This document shows positions 1-6,707 of a DNA stretch of 22,632 bases, piece by piece. Source of the stretch: an uncultured Oscillibacter sp. (GTDB taxonomy: Bacteria > Bacillota > Clostridia > Oscillospirales > Oscillospiraceae); assembly GCA_910589315.1 (NCBI GenBank), contig CAJUTB010000041.1, forward strand, positions 1 through 22,632, in the 5' to 3' direction. Within the stretch, counting starts at the first letter, position 1; the number at the start of each line of letters is the position of its first letter. The notes below the pieces were generated by a model. The model saw only the letters and a program-made list of their open reading frames with translations. It was not told where the DNA came from and did not search any database. Position numbers and translations under genes: made by a program.

Positions 1-2
1 AC

Positions 3-1706
3 GGCGACAGCCTGCCCGTCTCCGCCTTCGTCAAGCACGTGGACGGCCAGTTCGAGCTGGGCGCGGCGGCTTACGAAAAGCGCGGCGTGGCCGTCAGCGT
101 TCCCACCTGGATGCCCGAAAACTGCATCCAGTGCAACCAGTGCGCCTATGTCTGCCCCCACGCCACTATCCGTCCCTATGCTTTGACCGCCGACGAAGCC
201 GCCAAGGCTCCCGCCGCGGCGAAGGTTGTGGACGCTACGGGCAAGAACGACTACAAGTTCACCATCGCCGTCTCCCCGCTGGACTGCATGGGCTGCGGCG
301 TGTGCGTCAGCGTCTGCCCGGGCAAGAAGGGCGAAAAGGCTTTGAAGATGGTCTCCCAGGAGCAGGAAGCCGCTCAGCAGGACGTGTTCAACTACTGCGT
401 GGCCGAGGTTTCCGAAAAGAAGGATATGCAGGCTCTGCCCGGCGTGAAGGGAAGCCAGTTCCGTCAGCCGATGCTGGAATTCTCCGGCTCCTGCGCAGGC
501 TGCGCCGAAACCAGCTATGCCCGTCTCGTCACCCAGCTCTTTGGCGACCGGATGTATATCTCCAACGCCACCGGCTGCTCCTCCATCTGGGGCGGACCGG
601 CTGCCACCTCTCCCTACTGCACCAACAAGGAAGGCCACGGCCCCGCCTGGTCCAACTCCCTGTTTGAGGACAACGCCGAGCACGGCCTGGGTATGTATCT
701 GGGTCAGAAGGCCATCCGCGAGAGCCTGAAGGCCAAGACCGAGGCCCTCGTTGCAGTGCCTCACACCTACGAGCCTCTGAAGGCCGCCGCTCAGAAGTGG
801 CTGGACACCATGGAGGACGGCAAGGCCAACGCCGAAGCCACCAAGGAGTATGTCAAGCTCCTGGAAGAAAGCGTCATGACCGTAGACGGTATCGTAGCGT
901 TCACGGGCAGTCCGGATGCCGCCAAGGTCTTCGGCGATCAGCTGCCTCAGTTCCAGGCTCACGCCAAGGAGCTCAAGGACAGCGGCGCAAAATACTGCGA
1001 CTGCGACGCCTGCAAGCTCTGCCTGGAGATCCTGAAGGACAAGGAGTATCTCTCCAAAAAGTCCCTTTGGATTTTCGGCGGCGACGGCTGGGCTTACGAC
1101 ATCGGCTTCGGCGGCGTGGACCACGTTCTGGCCTCTGGCAATGACGTGAACATCTTCGTATTTGACACCGAAGTGTACTCCAACACCGGCGGACAGGCGT
1201 CCAAGGCTTCCAACATCGGGCAGGTGGCGCAGTTCGCCGCGGCCGGCAAGGAAGTGAAGAAAAAGTCCCTGGCGGAAATCGCCATGAGCTATGGCTATAT
1301 CTACGTTGCCCAGATCGCCATGGGCGCGAACCCGGCCCAGACCCTGAAGGCCATTCAGGAGGCCGAGGCGTATCCCGGCCCGTCCCTGATCATCGCCTAT
1401 TCTCCCTGCGAGATGCACAGCATCAAGGGCGGCATGGCCAACTGCCAGGTCGAGATGAAGAAGGCTGTCGAGTGCGGTTATTGGAACCTGTTCCGGTTCA
1501 ACCCCGCTGCGGAAGGCGCAAAGTTCACGCTGGACTCCAAGGAGCCCGCAGGCGGCTATCAGGACTTCCTGAAGAACGAAGCGCGTTACAGCCGTTTGAC
1601 GCGGGAATTCCCGGATCGTGCAACGGAGCTGTTCCAGCGCAACGAAAAGGCGGCGATGGAGCGGTATCAGCACTTGCTGAAGCTCAAGGATATGTATGCC
1701 GACTGA
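3..1706 (+). CDS. nifJ: Pyruvate:ferredoxin (flavodoxin) oxidoreductase, C-terminal part (5' truncated by window edge)
   Basis: This enzyme oxidises pyruvate with CoA to acetyl-CoA and CO2 and passes electrons to ferredoxin or flavodoxin in the cytoplasm of anaerobes. The reading frame is open from base 3, so the gene starts left of the window. About 567 residues are present of a usual 1170-1200, so roughly the first half is missing. Visible in order: two [4Fe-4S] ferredoxin motifs, CIQCNQCAYVCP (bases 123-158) and CMGCGVCVSVCP (from 285); a Cys pair CAGC opening the thiamine diphosphate domain; the TPP/Mg region with GDGWAYDIGFGG and NTGGQASKAS; and a further Cys group DCDACKLC. This is the single-chain type in which the ferredoxin-like and TPP-binding domains are fused. 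A hairpin terminator follows the stop codon. Identification is very secure; nifJ and por are both used as symbols for this family. Confidence 0.96.
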   Translation, partial: GDSLPVSAFVKHVDGQFELGAAAYEKRGVAVSVPTWMPENCIQCNQCAYVCPHATIRPYALTADEAAKAPAAAKVVDATGKNDYKFTIAVSPLDCMGCGVCVSVCPGKKGEKALKMVSQEQEAAQQDVFNYCVAEVSEKKDMQALPGVKGSQFRQPMLEFSGSCAGCAETSYARLVTQLFGDRMYISNATGCSSIWGGPAATSPYCTNKEGHGPAWSNSLFEDNAEHGLGMYLGQKAIRESLKAKTEALVAVPHTYEPLKAAAQKWLDTMEDGKANAEATKEYVKLLEESVMTVDGIVAFTGSPDAAKVFGDQLPQFQAHAKELKDSGAKYCDCDACKLCLEILKDKEYLSKKSLWIFGGDGWAYDIGFGGVDHVLASGNDVNIFVFDTEVYSNTGGQASKASNIGQVAQFAAAGKEVKKKSLAEIAMSYGYIYVAQIAMGANPAQTLKAIQEAEAYPGPSLIIAYSPCEMHSIKGGMANCQVEMKKAVECGYWNLFRFNPAAEGAKFTLDSKEPAGGYQDFLKNEARYSRLTREFPDRATELFQRNEKAAMERYQHLLKLKDMYAD

Positions 1707-1727
1707 TTTTCTCCGGCGATAAAATGT

Positions 1728-1759
1728 TCCGGCGCGGTTTTACCGCGCCGGACTTTTTT
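1728..1759 (+). terminator. Rho-independent terminator after the pyruvate oxidoreductase gene
   Basis: A perfect 10-bp GC-rich stem (TCCGGCGCGG at 1728-1737 with its complement at 1743-1752), a 5-base loop, then six T (1754-1759). It lies 21 bases past the stop codon. Confidence 0.93.
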
Positions 1760-1835
1760 CGGTTCGGACCAATCCCTATTCAAAAACCGGACGGCGGCGG
1801 GACAAAAATTAAGAGTAGGATTTTCCGGCAGGATA

Positions 1836-1844
1836 TGGTATACT
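1836..1844 (+). promoter_or_regulatory. Candidate extended -10 promoter of niaR
   Basis: TGGTATACT reads as an extended -10 element (TGn plus TATACT at 1839-1844). No good -35 is seen 16-18 bases upstream. Transcription would start around 1850, just before the AAAGGAGGG ribosome binding site at 1861-1869. NiaR family members often repress their own gene, but no operator was identified here. Confidence 0.5.
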
Positions 1845-1875
1845 GGTTTTGATTCATACAAAAGGAGGGACCGCT

Positions 1876-2388
1876 ATGGCGGCAGAGAAACGGCGGCAAG
1901 CCATTTTGGAAATCTTACAGCAGGCTGAACGGGCGGTAAGCGCGGGGTATCTGGCGGAACGGTTTTCCGTGAGCCGTCAGATCATCGTGGGCGACGTGGC
2001 GTTGCTGCGGGCCGGAGGGGCCGATATCTCCGCGACGCCACGGGGCTATGTGATCGTAAAAGCCGCCGCCGGGCTGATCCGAAAAGTCCCCTGCCGTCAC
2101 AGCGCGGCAGGGATGGAAGCGGAACTCAATGCCATAGTAGACCATGGATGCACGGTACAAGATGTAATTGTTGAGCATCCAATATACGGACAGTTGACGG
2201 GTTCCCTGCATCTGTCCAGCCGGTACGATGTACAGCAGTTTCTGCGCCGCTGCCGGGAGTCCGAGGCGCGGCCCCTGTCGGATTTAACCGGCGGCATCCA
2301 CCTGCATACGCTGTCCTGCCCGGACGAGGCCGCCTGGCGGCGGGTTCAGGAAGCCCTGCAAACACTGGGCGTTTTGCTGGAAGGATAG
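1876..2388 (+). CDS. niaR: Transcription repressor NiaR (HTH plus 3H domain), NAD biosynthesis regulator
   Basis: A 170-residue nicotinate-responsive repressor; in characterised Firmicutes members it controls NAD synthesis and niacin salvage or uptake genes. Residues 6-58 form a winged HTH (RRQAILEILQQAERAVSAGYLAERF, here described by its start and by SVSRQ in the recognition region). Residues about 70-168 are the 3H domain, recognisable by conserved histidines in CRHS (75), DHG (90), EHPIYGQL (101) and GGIHLHTL (142, 144). The 3H histidines bind metal and help sense nicotinic acid in this family. The ATG at 1876 is chosen because AAAGGAGGG stands 6 bases upstream; an upstream in-frame TTG at 1849 has no binding site. 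The gene stands alone, with no NAD gene in the window, so its targets must be elsewhere. Confidence 0.9.
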   Translation: MAAEKRRQAILEILQQAERAVSAGYLAERFSVSRQIIVGDVALLRAGGADISATPRGYVIVKAAAGLIRKVPCRHSAAGMEAELNAIVDHGCTVQDVIVEHPIYGQLTGSLHLSSRYDVQQFLRRCRESEARPLSDLTGGIHLHTLSCPDEAAWRRVQEALQTLGVLLEG

Positions 2389-2402
2389 GACTTCGCGTTT
2401 TT

Positions 2403-2415
2403 TATACTATATAAT
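2403..2415 (+). promoter_or_regulatory. AT-rich -10 region of galM promoter
   Basis: Overlapping TATACT (2403-2408) and TATAAT (2410-2415) lie 15-30 bases before the AAGGAG ribosome binding site (2425-2430) of galM. No convincing -35 is visible, because that stretch is inside the end of niaR. The position suggests galM is transcribed separately. Confidence 0.5.
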
Positions 2416-2438
2416 ATATGTATTAAGGAGTCATTGCC

Positions 2439-3518
2439 ATGATGGAGAACATTCCCTTTGGCGTCATGCCGGACGGTACGCCGGTGGAACAATACACCCT
2501 GCGGGCAGGGGCCTTATCCTGCGAGATCATCACCTACGGCGGCGCGCTGCGGGCCCTGCGGGTCCCGGACCGGAACGGAAACCCGGTGGACGTGCTTTTG
2601 GGCTTCGACCGCCTGGAGGACTACCGGAACCAGGACAAATACCTGGGCGCGTTGGTTGGCCGGGTGGCAAACCGTATCGGCGGAAAGCTGGTTGTGATGA
2701 ATGGTCAGGAATACAAGGTGCCCTCGTTTCCGCTGAACGGCCGGGAATACCCCCTGGCCGCCAACAATGGCCCAAACCACCTGCACGGCGGGCTTGAGGG
2801 CTTTGACAAAAAGGTCTGGACCGTGGCGGAGGCCGGAGAGTCGTTTTTGACGCTGACGCTGAACAGCCCCCACCAACAGGAGAATTATCCTGGAAATCTG
2901 GCCGTCCGCGTAACCTACGCGCTGTCGGAGGATGGCCTGAAAATCTCCTATTTCGCCCAAAGCGACCAGGATACGCTGTGCAACCTGACGAGTCACGCCT
3001 ATTTTAATCTGAGCGGCCACGCCTCCGGGACGGTGCTGGGGCAAACCATACAGATTTTCGCAGACCAGTACACCCCCACGGACGCCGCATCAATTCCCAC
3101 CGGCGCGTTGGAAGACGTGGCCGGGACACCGATGGATCTGCGGACGCCGAAGGCCATCGGCGCGGAGATTGAGGCGGATTTCGTCCAGCTGACCCAGGCG
3201 GGCGGCTATGACCATAACTGGGCGCTGCGCGGCAGAACCGGCATTCTGCATCCGGCAGCCCGGGCGGTTTCGCCGGAAACGGGGATCGTACTGGATGTGG
3301 AAACCACCCTGCCCGGCGTTCAGTTTTACGCGGGGAACTATCTGGACGGCTGCCCCACGGGTAAGGACGGCGCGTCCTATGACAAACGCTGGGGATTCTG
3401 TCTGGAAACGCAGTTTTTCCCGGACGCGCCCAACAAGCCTCAGTTTGAAAACTGCCTTCTGCGGGCGGGGGAAACCTGGGAGCATACTACAGTTTTCCGG
3501 TTTTCAGCGGAGTCATAA
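2439..3518 (+). CDS. galM: Aldose 1-epimerase (galactose mutarotase)
   Basis: A 359-residue cytoplasmic enzyme interconverting alpha and beta anomers of glucose, galactose and similar sugars, feeding the Leloir pathway. Family marks: GRVANRI near residue 75-80, NHLHGG with the first histidine at 114, SHAYFNLSGH with the catalytic acid His186, GGYDHNWAL at 256-263 and the catalytic base Glu323 in FCLETQFFPDAPN. The length is normal. The start is ATG 2439 with AAGGAG 8 bases upstream; the next codon is also ATG, so a start one codon later is possible. No sugar-utilisation genes are adjacent, so its substrate cannot be told from context. Its stop codon overlaps the stop of the small convergent gene on the other strand within TCATAA. 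Confidence 0.95.
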   Translation: MMENIPFGVMPDGTPVEQYTLRAGALSCEIITYGGALRALRVPDRNGNPVDVLLGFDRLEDYRNQDKYLGALVGRVANRIGGKLVVMNGQEYKVPSFPLNGREYPLAANNGPNHLHGGLEGFDKKVWTVAEAGESFLTLTLNSPHQQENYPGNLAVRVTYALSEDGLKISYFAQSDQDTLCNLTSHAYFNLSGHASGTVLGQTIQIFADQYTPTDAASIPTGALEDVAGTPMDLRTPKAIGAEIEADFVQLTQAGGYDHNWALRGRTGILHPAARAVSPETGIVLDVETTLPGVQFYAGNYLDGCPTGKDGASYDKRWGFCLETQFFPDAPNKPQFENCLLRAGETWEHTTVFRFSAES

Positions 3519-3722
3519 GACAAAGGCGTCCAGAATGGCATAGGCAAGAAGCACTCCCCCAACGGCCGAGACGCCGCAGAGAACGGCAAGCAGGTAGAAA
3601 AACGCGGCGGTATACGGGCGGCGGAACCGGAGGCGGAGGCGTTGGCCTTCGTCAAAAAAGACTTTGCCAAGCGCGGCTCCGCCAAAGGCGAGAATGACGC
3701 CCAGCCCAACGGTCAGTCCCAT
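3513..3722 (-). CDS. Small two-helix membrane protein of unknown function
   Basis: A 69-residue protein that I do not recognise. It has two hydrophobic stretches: residues about 2-18 (GLTVGLGVILAFGGAAL) and about 41-68, joined by a short, strongly basic loop (EGQRLRLRFRRPY). This fits a hairpin in the cytoplasmic membrane. The start is ATG at 3722, with AAAGGGGG (3732-3739) 9 bases upstream and a good sigma-A promoter (3746-3774) in front. Those signals make the gene credible despite its size. The end overlaps galM tail to tail by 6 bases. It is divergent from the omega-amidase fusion gene. There are no cysteine clusters or catalytic motifs; any function would be a guess. Confidence 0.7.
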   Translation of the reverse strand: MGLTVGLGVILAFGGAALGKVFFDEGQRLRLRFRRPYTAAFFYLLAVLCGVSAVGGVLLAYAILDAFVL

Positions 3723-3745
3723 GAAAATCAACCCCCTTTGACGGT

Positions 3746-3774
3746 ATCATAGCAGATTTTTCAAGAACTGCCAA
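3746..3774 (-). promoter_or_regulatory. Sigma-A promoter for the small membrane protein
   Basis: On the minus strand TTGGCA (3769-3774) and TATGAT (3746-3751) are separated by exactly 17 bases, each one base off consensus. Transcription would begin near 3739, giving a very short leader that holds the AAAGGGGG site. Confidence 0.72.
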
Positions 3775-3798
3775 GGGCGGAAGAACGGAGGACGAACG

Positions 3799-4929
3799 AT
3801 GCGGATTGCATTGATTCAGATGATGGTAGCGGAAAACAAGCAGGAAAATATTCGGCGGGCCTGCGCCAAAATCCGGGAGGCCCAGGGGATTGATCTGGCG
3901 GTTTTGCCGGAGATGTTCTGCTGTCCATATGACAACGCGCGTTTTCGCGCCTACGGAGAACCCGACGGCGGAGAAACCCAGACCGCATTGTCCGCCCTGG
4001 CGGCGGAGCTGGGAATTTACCTCGTAGGCGGGTCCCTGCCGGAGCTGGACGGAGACCGGGTTTACAACACCTGTTATGTATTCGGGCGTCATGGAGAACG
4101 GCTCGCAAAGCACCGCAAGGCGCACCTCTTTGACATCGACATCCCTGGCGGCCAGCGGTTCATGGAATCCGAAACCCTGTCCCCCGGCGGGGCGGTGACG
4201 ACCTTTGAAACCGAATTGGGAACCATGGGCGTTTGCATCTGCTTTGACCTGCGCTTCGAGGAGCTGGCCCGCTGTATGTGCCTGCGGGGCGCACGGTGCA
4301 TCTTCGTCCCGGCGGCGTTCAACGGAACCACCGGCCCGGCTCACTGGGAGCTTCTGTTCCGCCAGAGGGCCGTGGACAACCAGTGCTTTACCATAGGCGT
4401 CTCCCCGGCGCGGGACGAGCGCGCGTCCTACGTTGCCTACGGCAATTCGATTGCCGCAGACCCTTGGGGAAACGTCCTCTGCCGGGCCGGAGCGGAGGAA
4501 TCCACCCAGTTTGCCACTCTGGATTTCGACCGCCTGGAAGCCGTTCGCCAGCAGCTCCCCATTCTCTCGGCGAGGCGCACGGATTTGTATGAGCTGCGGG
4601 AACGCGTTCCAACAAAACCCCCGGCAGTCCGTACCTTCGCGGCCATTTACGACCTTGTGCGGCAAATTCCAGCGGGAAAGGTGATGACTTACAGCCAGAT
4701 CGCCCGCCTGATTGGGATGCCGAATTATGCCGTCGCCGTCGGAAACGCCATGGCGGCCTGTCGGGATGCAAGCGTCCCCTGCCACCGGGTCGTAGACCGA
4801 AACGGCGGAACAAAAGCCGCCTTCGACACCTATGGTCCCAGAACCCAACAGGCTTGGCTGGAAACCGAGGGCGTCGTATTTCGTCCAGACGGAACGGTAG
4901 ATCTCACGGCGAGCCAGTGGAATCCGTAA
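3799..4929 (+). CDS. Fusion protein: NIT2-like omega-amidase (nitrilase family) plus MGMT/ATL-type DNA-binding domain
   Basis: A 376-residue protein of two domains. Residues 1-265 closely resemble omega-amidase NIT2, which hydrolyses alpha-ketoglutaramate and alpha-ketosuccinamate. The nitrilase triad is Glu38 (LPEMF), Lys107 (HRKAHLFDIDIPGG) and Cys148 (CICFDLRFEEL); AFNGTTGPAHWELL and RAVDNQ are also family marks. Residues 275-360 match the C-terminal domain of O6-alkylguanine-DNA alkyltransferase: IPAGKVMTYSQIA, the acceptor-cysteine motif PCHRVV (Cys328, His329) and Glu357 in TEG. The arginine finger is absent: the usual ARAVG is AVAVG (Val312), and the NP before PCHRV is also missing. 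The start is ATG 3799 with GGAGGA 6 bases upstream. The gene is solitary and divergent from the small membrane protein. Both domain calls are firm; the joint function is unknown, and whether the second domain transfers alkyl groups or only binds DNA is open. Confidence 0.9.
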   Translation: MRIALIQMMVAENKQENIRRACAKIREAQGIDLAVLPEMFCCPYDNARFRAYGEPDGGETQTALSALAAELGIYLVGGSLPELDGDRVYNTCYVFGRHGERLAKHRKAHLFDIDIPGGQRFMESETLSPGGAVTTFETELGTMGVCICFDLRFEELARCMCLRGARCIFVPAAFNGTTGPAHWELLFRQRAVDNQCFTIGVSPARDERASYVAYGNSIAADPWGNVLCRAGAEESTQFATLDFDRLEAVRQQLPILSARRTDLYELRERVPTKPPAVRTFAAIYDLVRQIPAGKVMTYSQIARLIGMPNYAVAVGNAMAACRDASVPCHRVVDRNGGTKAAFDTYGPRTQQAWLETEGVVFRPDGTVDLTASQWNP

Positions 4930-4936
4930 TAAGATG

Positions 4937-4970
4937 AAAAAAGGCTTCACGAATTTCCTTCGTGAAGCCT
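4937..4970 (-). terminator. Terminator of cysK
   Basis: A perfect 12-bp stem (4942-4953 with 4959-4970, loop of 5) lies just past the cysK stop. On the minus strand it is followed by six T (complement of 4937-4942). On the plus strand there is no T-run, so the hairpin may slow the fusion gene's transcript but is primarily the cysK terminator. Confidence 0.9.
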
Positions 4971-4976
4971 GTTGCA

Positions 4977-5906
4977 TCAGTCTGCAAACAGCGGAGTGGA
5001 AAGATAGCGGTCGCCGGTGTCGGGCAGAAGGGCAACAATGGTTTTCCCTTGGTTTTCCGGGCGTTTTGCCAGCTGAACCGCCGCCCAGACCGCCGCGCCG
5101 GAGGAAATCCCTACCAAAACGCCCTCCGCCCGTCCAACGAGACGGCCTGCGGCAAAAGCGTCCTCGTCCTTTACGGGAATGATCTCGTCATAGATGGAGG
5201 TGTCCAGCACATCGGGGATAAAATTCGCGCCGATGCCCTGAATCTTATGGGAACCGGCAACGCCCTTGCTCAAAAGAGGCGAGGAAGCCGGTTCGACGGC
5301 GACAATTTTTATAGCGGGTTTCTTGCTTTTCAAATACGCGCCCGCGCCGGTAATGGAGCCGCCGGTGCCGACGCCCGCCACGAAAATGTCCACCTCGCCA
5401 CGGGTGTCCTCCCAAATCTCAGGGCCGGTTGTGGCGCGGTGCGCGGCGGCATTGGCGGGATTTACAAACTGTCCGGGAATGAAGCTGTTGGGAATTTCCC
5501 TTGCCAGCTCCTCCGCCTTAGCCACCGCGCCTGCCATTCCCTGAGAGCCGTCCGAAAGGACCAGCTCTGCGCCGTAGGCTTTCATAATCTGACGCCGCTC
5601 CACGCTCATGGTCTCCGGCATGACGACAATCATCCGCAGTCCCCGCGCCGCGGCGACGGAGGCCAGGCCAATGCCGGTATTCCCGGAGGTCGGCTCAATG
5701 ATGACGGAATCCGGCTGCAAGAGCCCCCGGGCCTGGGCGTCGTCCAGCATGGCCTTTGCCACGCGGTCCTTGGAGGAACCGGCAGGGTTCAAATATTCCA
5801 GCTTGCCCAAAATACGGGCGGACAGGTTTTCCCGCTGTTCGATGCGGGTCAGCTCCAGCAAGGGAGTACCGCCGATGAGCTGTTCGGCAGACGTATAAAC
5901 CGCCAT
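4977..5906 (-). CDS. cysK: Cysteine synthase A (O-acetylserine sulfhydrylase)
   Basis: A 309-residue PLP enzyme making L-cysteine from O-acetylserine and sulfide in the cytoplasm. Visible: the PLP lysine Lys46 in PAGSSKDRVA, the substrate loop PTSGNTGIGLA (residues 72-82), MPETMSVERR, and the phosphate-binding GVGTGGSITGAG (178-189). The family length is normal. The ATG at 5906 is chosen because AGGAGG stands 9 bases upstream (5915-5920); the frame stays open for 28 codons further, but without a binding site. It is transcribed alone from the consensus promoter at 5997-6025. The leader is about 85 bases, and no T-box or SAM-riboswitch pattern was recognised in it. Confidence 0.96.
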   Translation of the reverse strand: MAVYTSAEQLIGGTPLLELTRIEQRENLSARILGKLEYLNPAGSSKDRVAKAMLDDAQARGLLQPDSVIIEPTSGNTGIGLASVAAARGLRMIVVMPETMSVERRQIMKAYGAELVLSDGSQGMAGAVAKAEELAREIPNSFIPGQFVNPANAAAHRATTGPEIWEDTRGEVDIFVAGVGTGGSITGAGAYLKSKKPAIKIVAVEPASSPLLSKGVAGSHKIQGIGANFIPDVLDTSIYDEIIPVKDEDAFAAGRLVGRAEGVLVGISSGAAVWAAVQLAKRPENQGKTIVALLPDTGDRYLSTPLFAD

Positions 5907-5996
5907 AGTGAAACGCCTCCTGAAAAATGGCCGTCCGCAGGTCTGCGGCACAGTCATGCATATATAAATTCCCAGTATGTGGGTTGCCATTTATGG

Positions 5997-6025
5997 ATTA
6001 TAAACGCTTTTTCCATCTCTGTCAA
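5997..6025 (-). promoter_or_regulatory. Consensus sigma-A promoter of cysK
   Basis: On the minus strand a perfect TTGACA (6020-6025) and a perfect TATAAT (5997-6002) are separated by 17 bases (6003-6019). This is the strongest promoter in the window by consensus. Transcription would start near 5990. Confidence 0.92.
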
Positions 6026-6069
6026 GGGGCCGCCGCGGCGAACCCGCCCAGGCGGGCGGAAAATCCAGC

Positions 6070-6105
6070 GCAAAAGAGGAGCCCCGCCTTTGCGGGACTC
6101 CTCTT
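6070..6105 (-). terminator. Strong hairpin with short T-run, terminator-like
   Basis: A 14-bp stem (6074-6087 with 6092-6105, loop of 4, one G-U pair on the minus-strand RNA) is followed on the minus strand by four T. It lies upstream of the cysK promoter, so it would end a transcript from the abrB-like gene or from an unrecognised RNA in 6108-6250. Confidence 0.65.
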
Positions 6106-6252
6106 GTTGCCATTGTCTTTCTGTGGGAGACACAAAATACAGAACCTCCTGCTTCTCACGTCCAATCGCAGCCAGTCTTTTCCAAAAATCCGTCCGGGAA
6201 TCATTTCTATTTTTTCCCAATCGCAGCGAGGTGTTTTGGAACCTTTTGGCGG

Positions 6253-6290
6253 AAAAAATCATCAAGCCGGAGCTGCAAGGCAGCTCCGGC
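6253..6290 (-). terminator. Probable terminator of the abrB-like gene
   Basis: A perfect 10-bp stem (6266-6275 with 6281-6290, loop of 5) stands 27 bases past the gene's stop. On the minus strand six T follow, but only after a 7-base spacer, so termination may be weak. Confidence 0.55.
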
Positions 6291-6317
6291 CGCCTCTCTT
6301 AGACACTCCCACTGGTC

Positions 6318-6560
6318 TTACAGCAGTTTCAACGCCTTGAGGCATTTCGGGCAGACATTCTTGTCCTTGAATACGGTAATGTCTTTGGTGATGTTGCAGA
6401 AAATGCAGCTGGGTTTGTACTTTTTGAGAATAACCGACGAGCCTTCCACATAGATTTCCAATGCGTCCCGCTCTGCGATATCCAGTGTCCGGCGCATCTC
6501 AATTGGCAGTACAATACGCCCCAATTCATCCACTTTCCGCACGATTCCAGTCGATTTCAC
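6318..6560 (-). CDS. AbrB-family transcription regulator with C-terminal zinc-ribbon cysteines
   Basis: An 80-residue transition-state type regulator. Residues 1-48 are the swapped-hairpin AbrB DNA-binding domain (GIVRKVDELGRIVLPIEMRR, then a strand pattern ending VILKKY). The tail has CIFC (52, 55) and CPKC (70, 73), a CxxC-CxxC pair that probably binds zinc; Bacillus AbrB lacks this pair but clostridial homologues often have it. The start is GTG at 6560, with AAAGGAG 7 bases upstream (6568-6574). It is divergent from the sporulation genes spmA-spmB. In Firmicutes AbrB proteins repress post-exponential genes, so control of the neighbouring spore genes is conceivable but not shown. Confidence 0.9.
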   Translation of the reverse strand: MKSTGIVRKVDELGRIVLPIEMRRTLDIAERDALEIYVEGSSVILKKYKPSCIFCNITKDITVFKDKNVCPKCLKALKLL

Positions 6561-6614
6561 AATAAAGCTCCTTTCTCCGTTGGTCTCCCACTGTTACTCT
6601 CAGGTTGGAATGAC

Positions 6615-6642
6615 AATATCACTCCCTGTCGGTATTTGTCAA
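6615..6642 (-). promoter_or_regulatory. Sigma-A promoter of the abrB-like gene
   Basis: On the minus strand TTGACA (6637-6642) and GATATT (6615-6620) are 16 bases apart. A second TTGACA lies 11 bases further upstream (6648-6653). The duplicated hexamer may be chance or part of a regulatory site. Confidence 0.7.
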
Positions 6643-6707
6643 CCGCCTGTCAACTACTTTTTCCATATTTTACAGTTTGTTCACATTTTTGCGTAAGGAG
6701 GAATTTC

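Larger units (their letters stand above)
6003..6317 (-). other. Intergenic stretch between abrB-like gene and cysK: no gene recognised, two hairpins and an 11-base direct repeat
   Basis: These 315 bases hold the cysK -35 box, the terminator-like hairpin at 6070-6105, the hairpin at 6253-6290, and between them about 145 bases with no recognisable gene. The sequence CCAATCGCAGC occurs twice (6162-6172 and 6217-6227). The open frames here, up to 103 codons on the minus strand, run without a ribosome binding site through both hairpins or into the cysK promoter, so they are not credible genes. A small minus-strand RNA ending at the 6070-6105 hairpin is possible, but no promoter for it was found. 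Confidence 0.5.

Noticed and set aside
3733..3798. Sigma-A promoter for the omega-amidase fusion starting at TTGACG (3739-3744)
   Set aside because: At 16-18 bases downstream there is only CAAGAA-like sequence, not a -10 box. The promoter for this gene remains unidentified.
3652..4977. Open frame of 441 codons on the minus strand
   Set aside because: It is antisense to the omega-amidase fusion, whose catalytic residues are all visible; no binding site or family motif.
5954..6265. Possible 103-codon minus-strand gene upstream of cysK
   Set aside because: No ribosome binding site; the frame crosses the terminator hairpin and the consensus cysK promoter. A start at 6204 in another frame fails for the same reasons.
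4962..6302. Open frame of 446 codons on the plus strand
   Set aside because: It lies opposite cysK, runs through the cysK promoter and two hairpins, and has no recognisable content.
6664..6691. Sigma-E-like promoter before spmA (CATATT, 14 bases, CAT)
   Set aside because: The -10 half fits poorly, and the implied start would fall inside the ribosome binding site at 6695-6702, leaving no usable leader.
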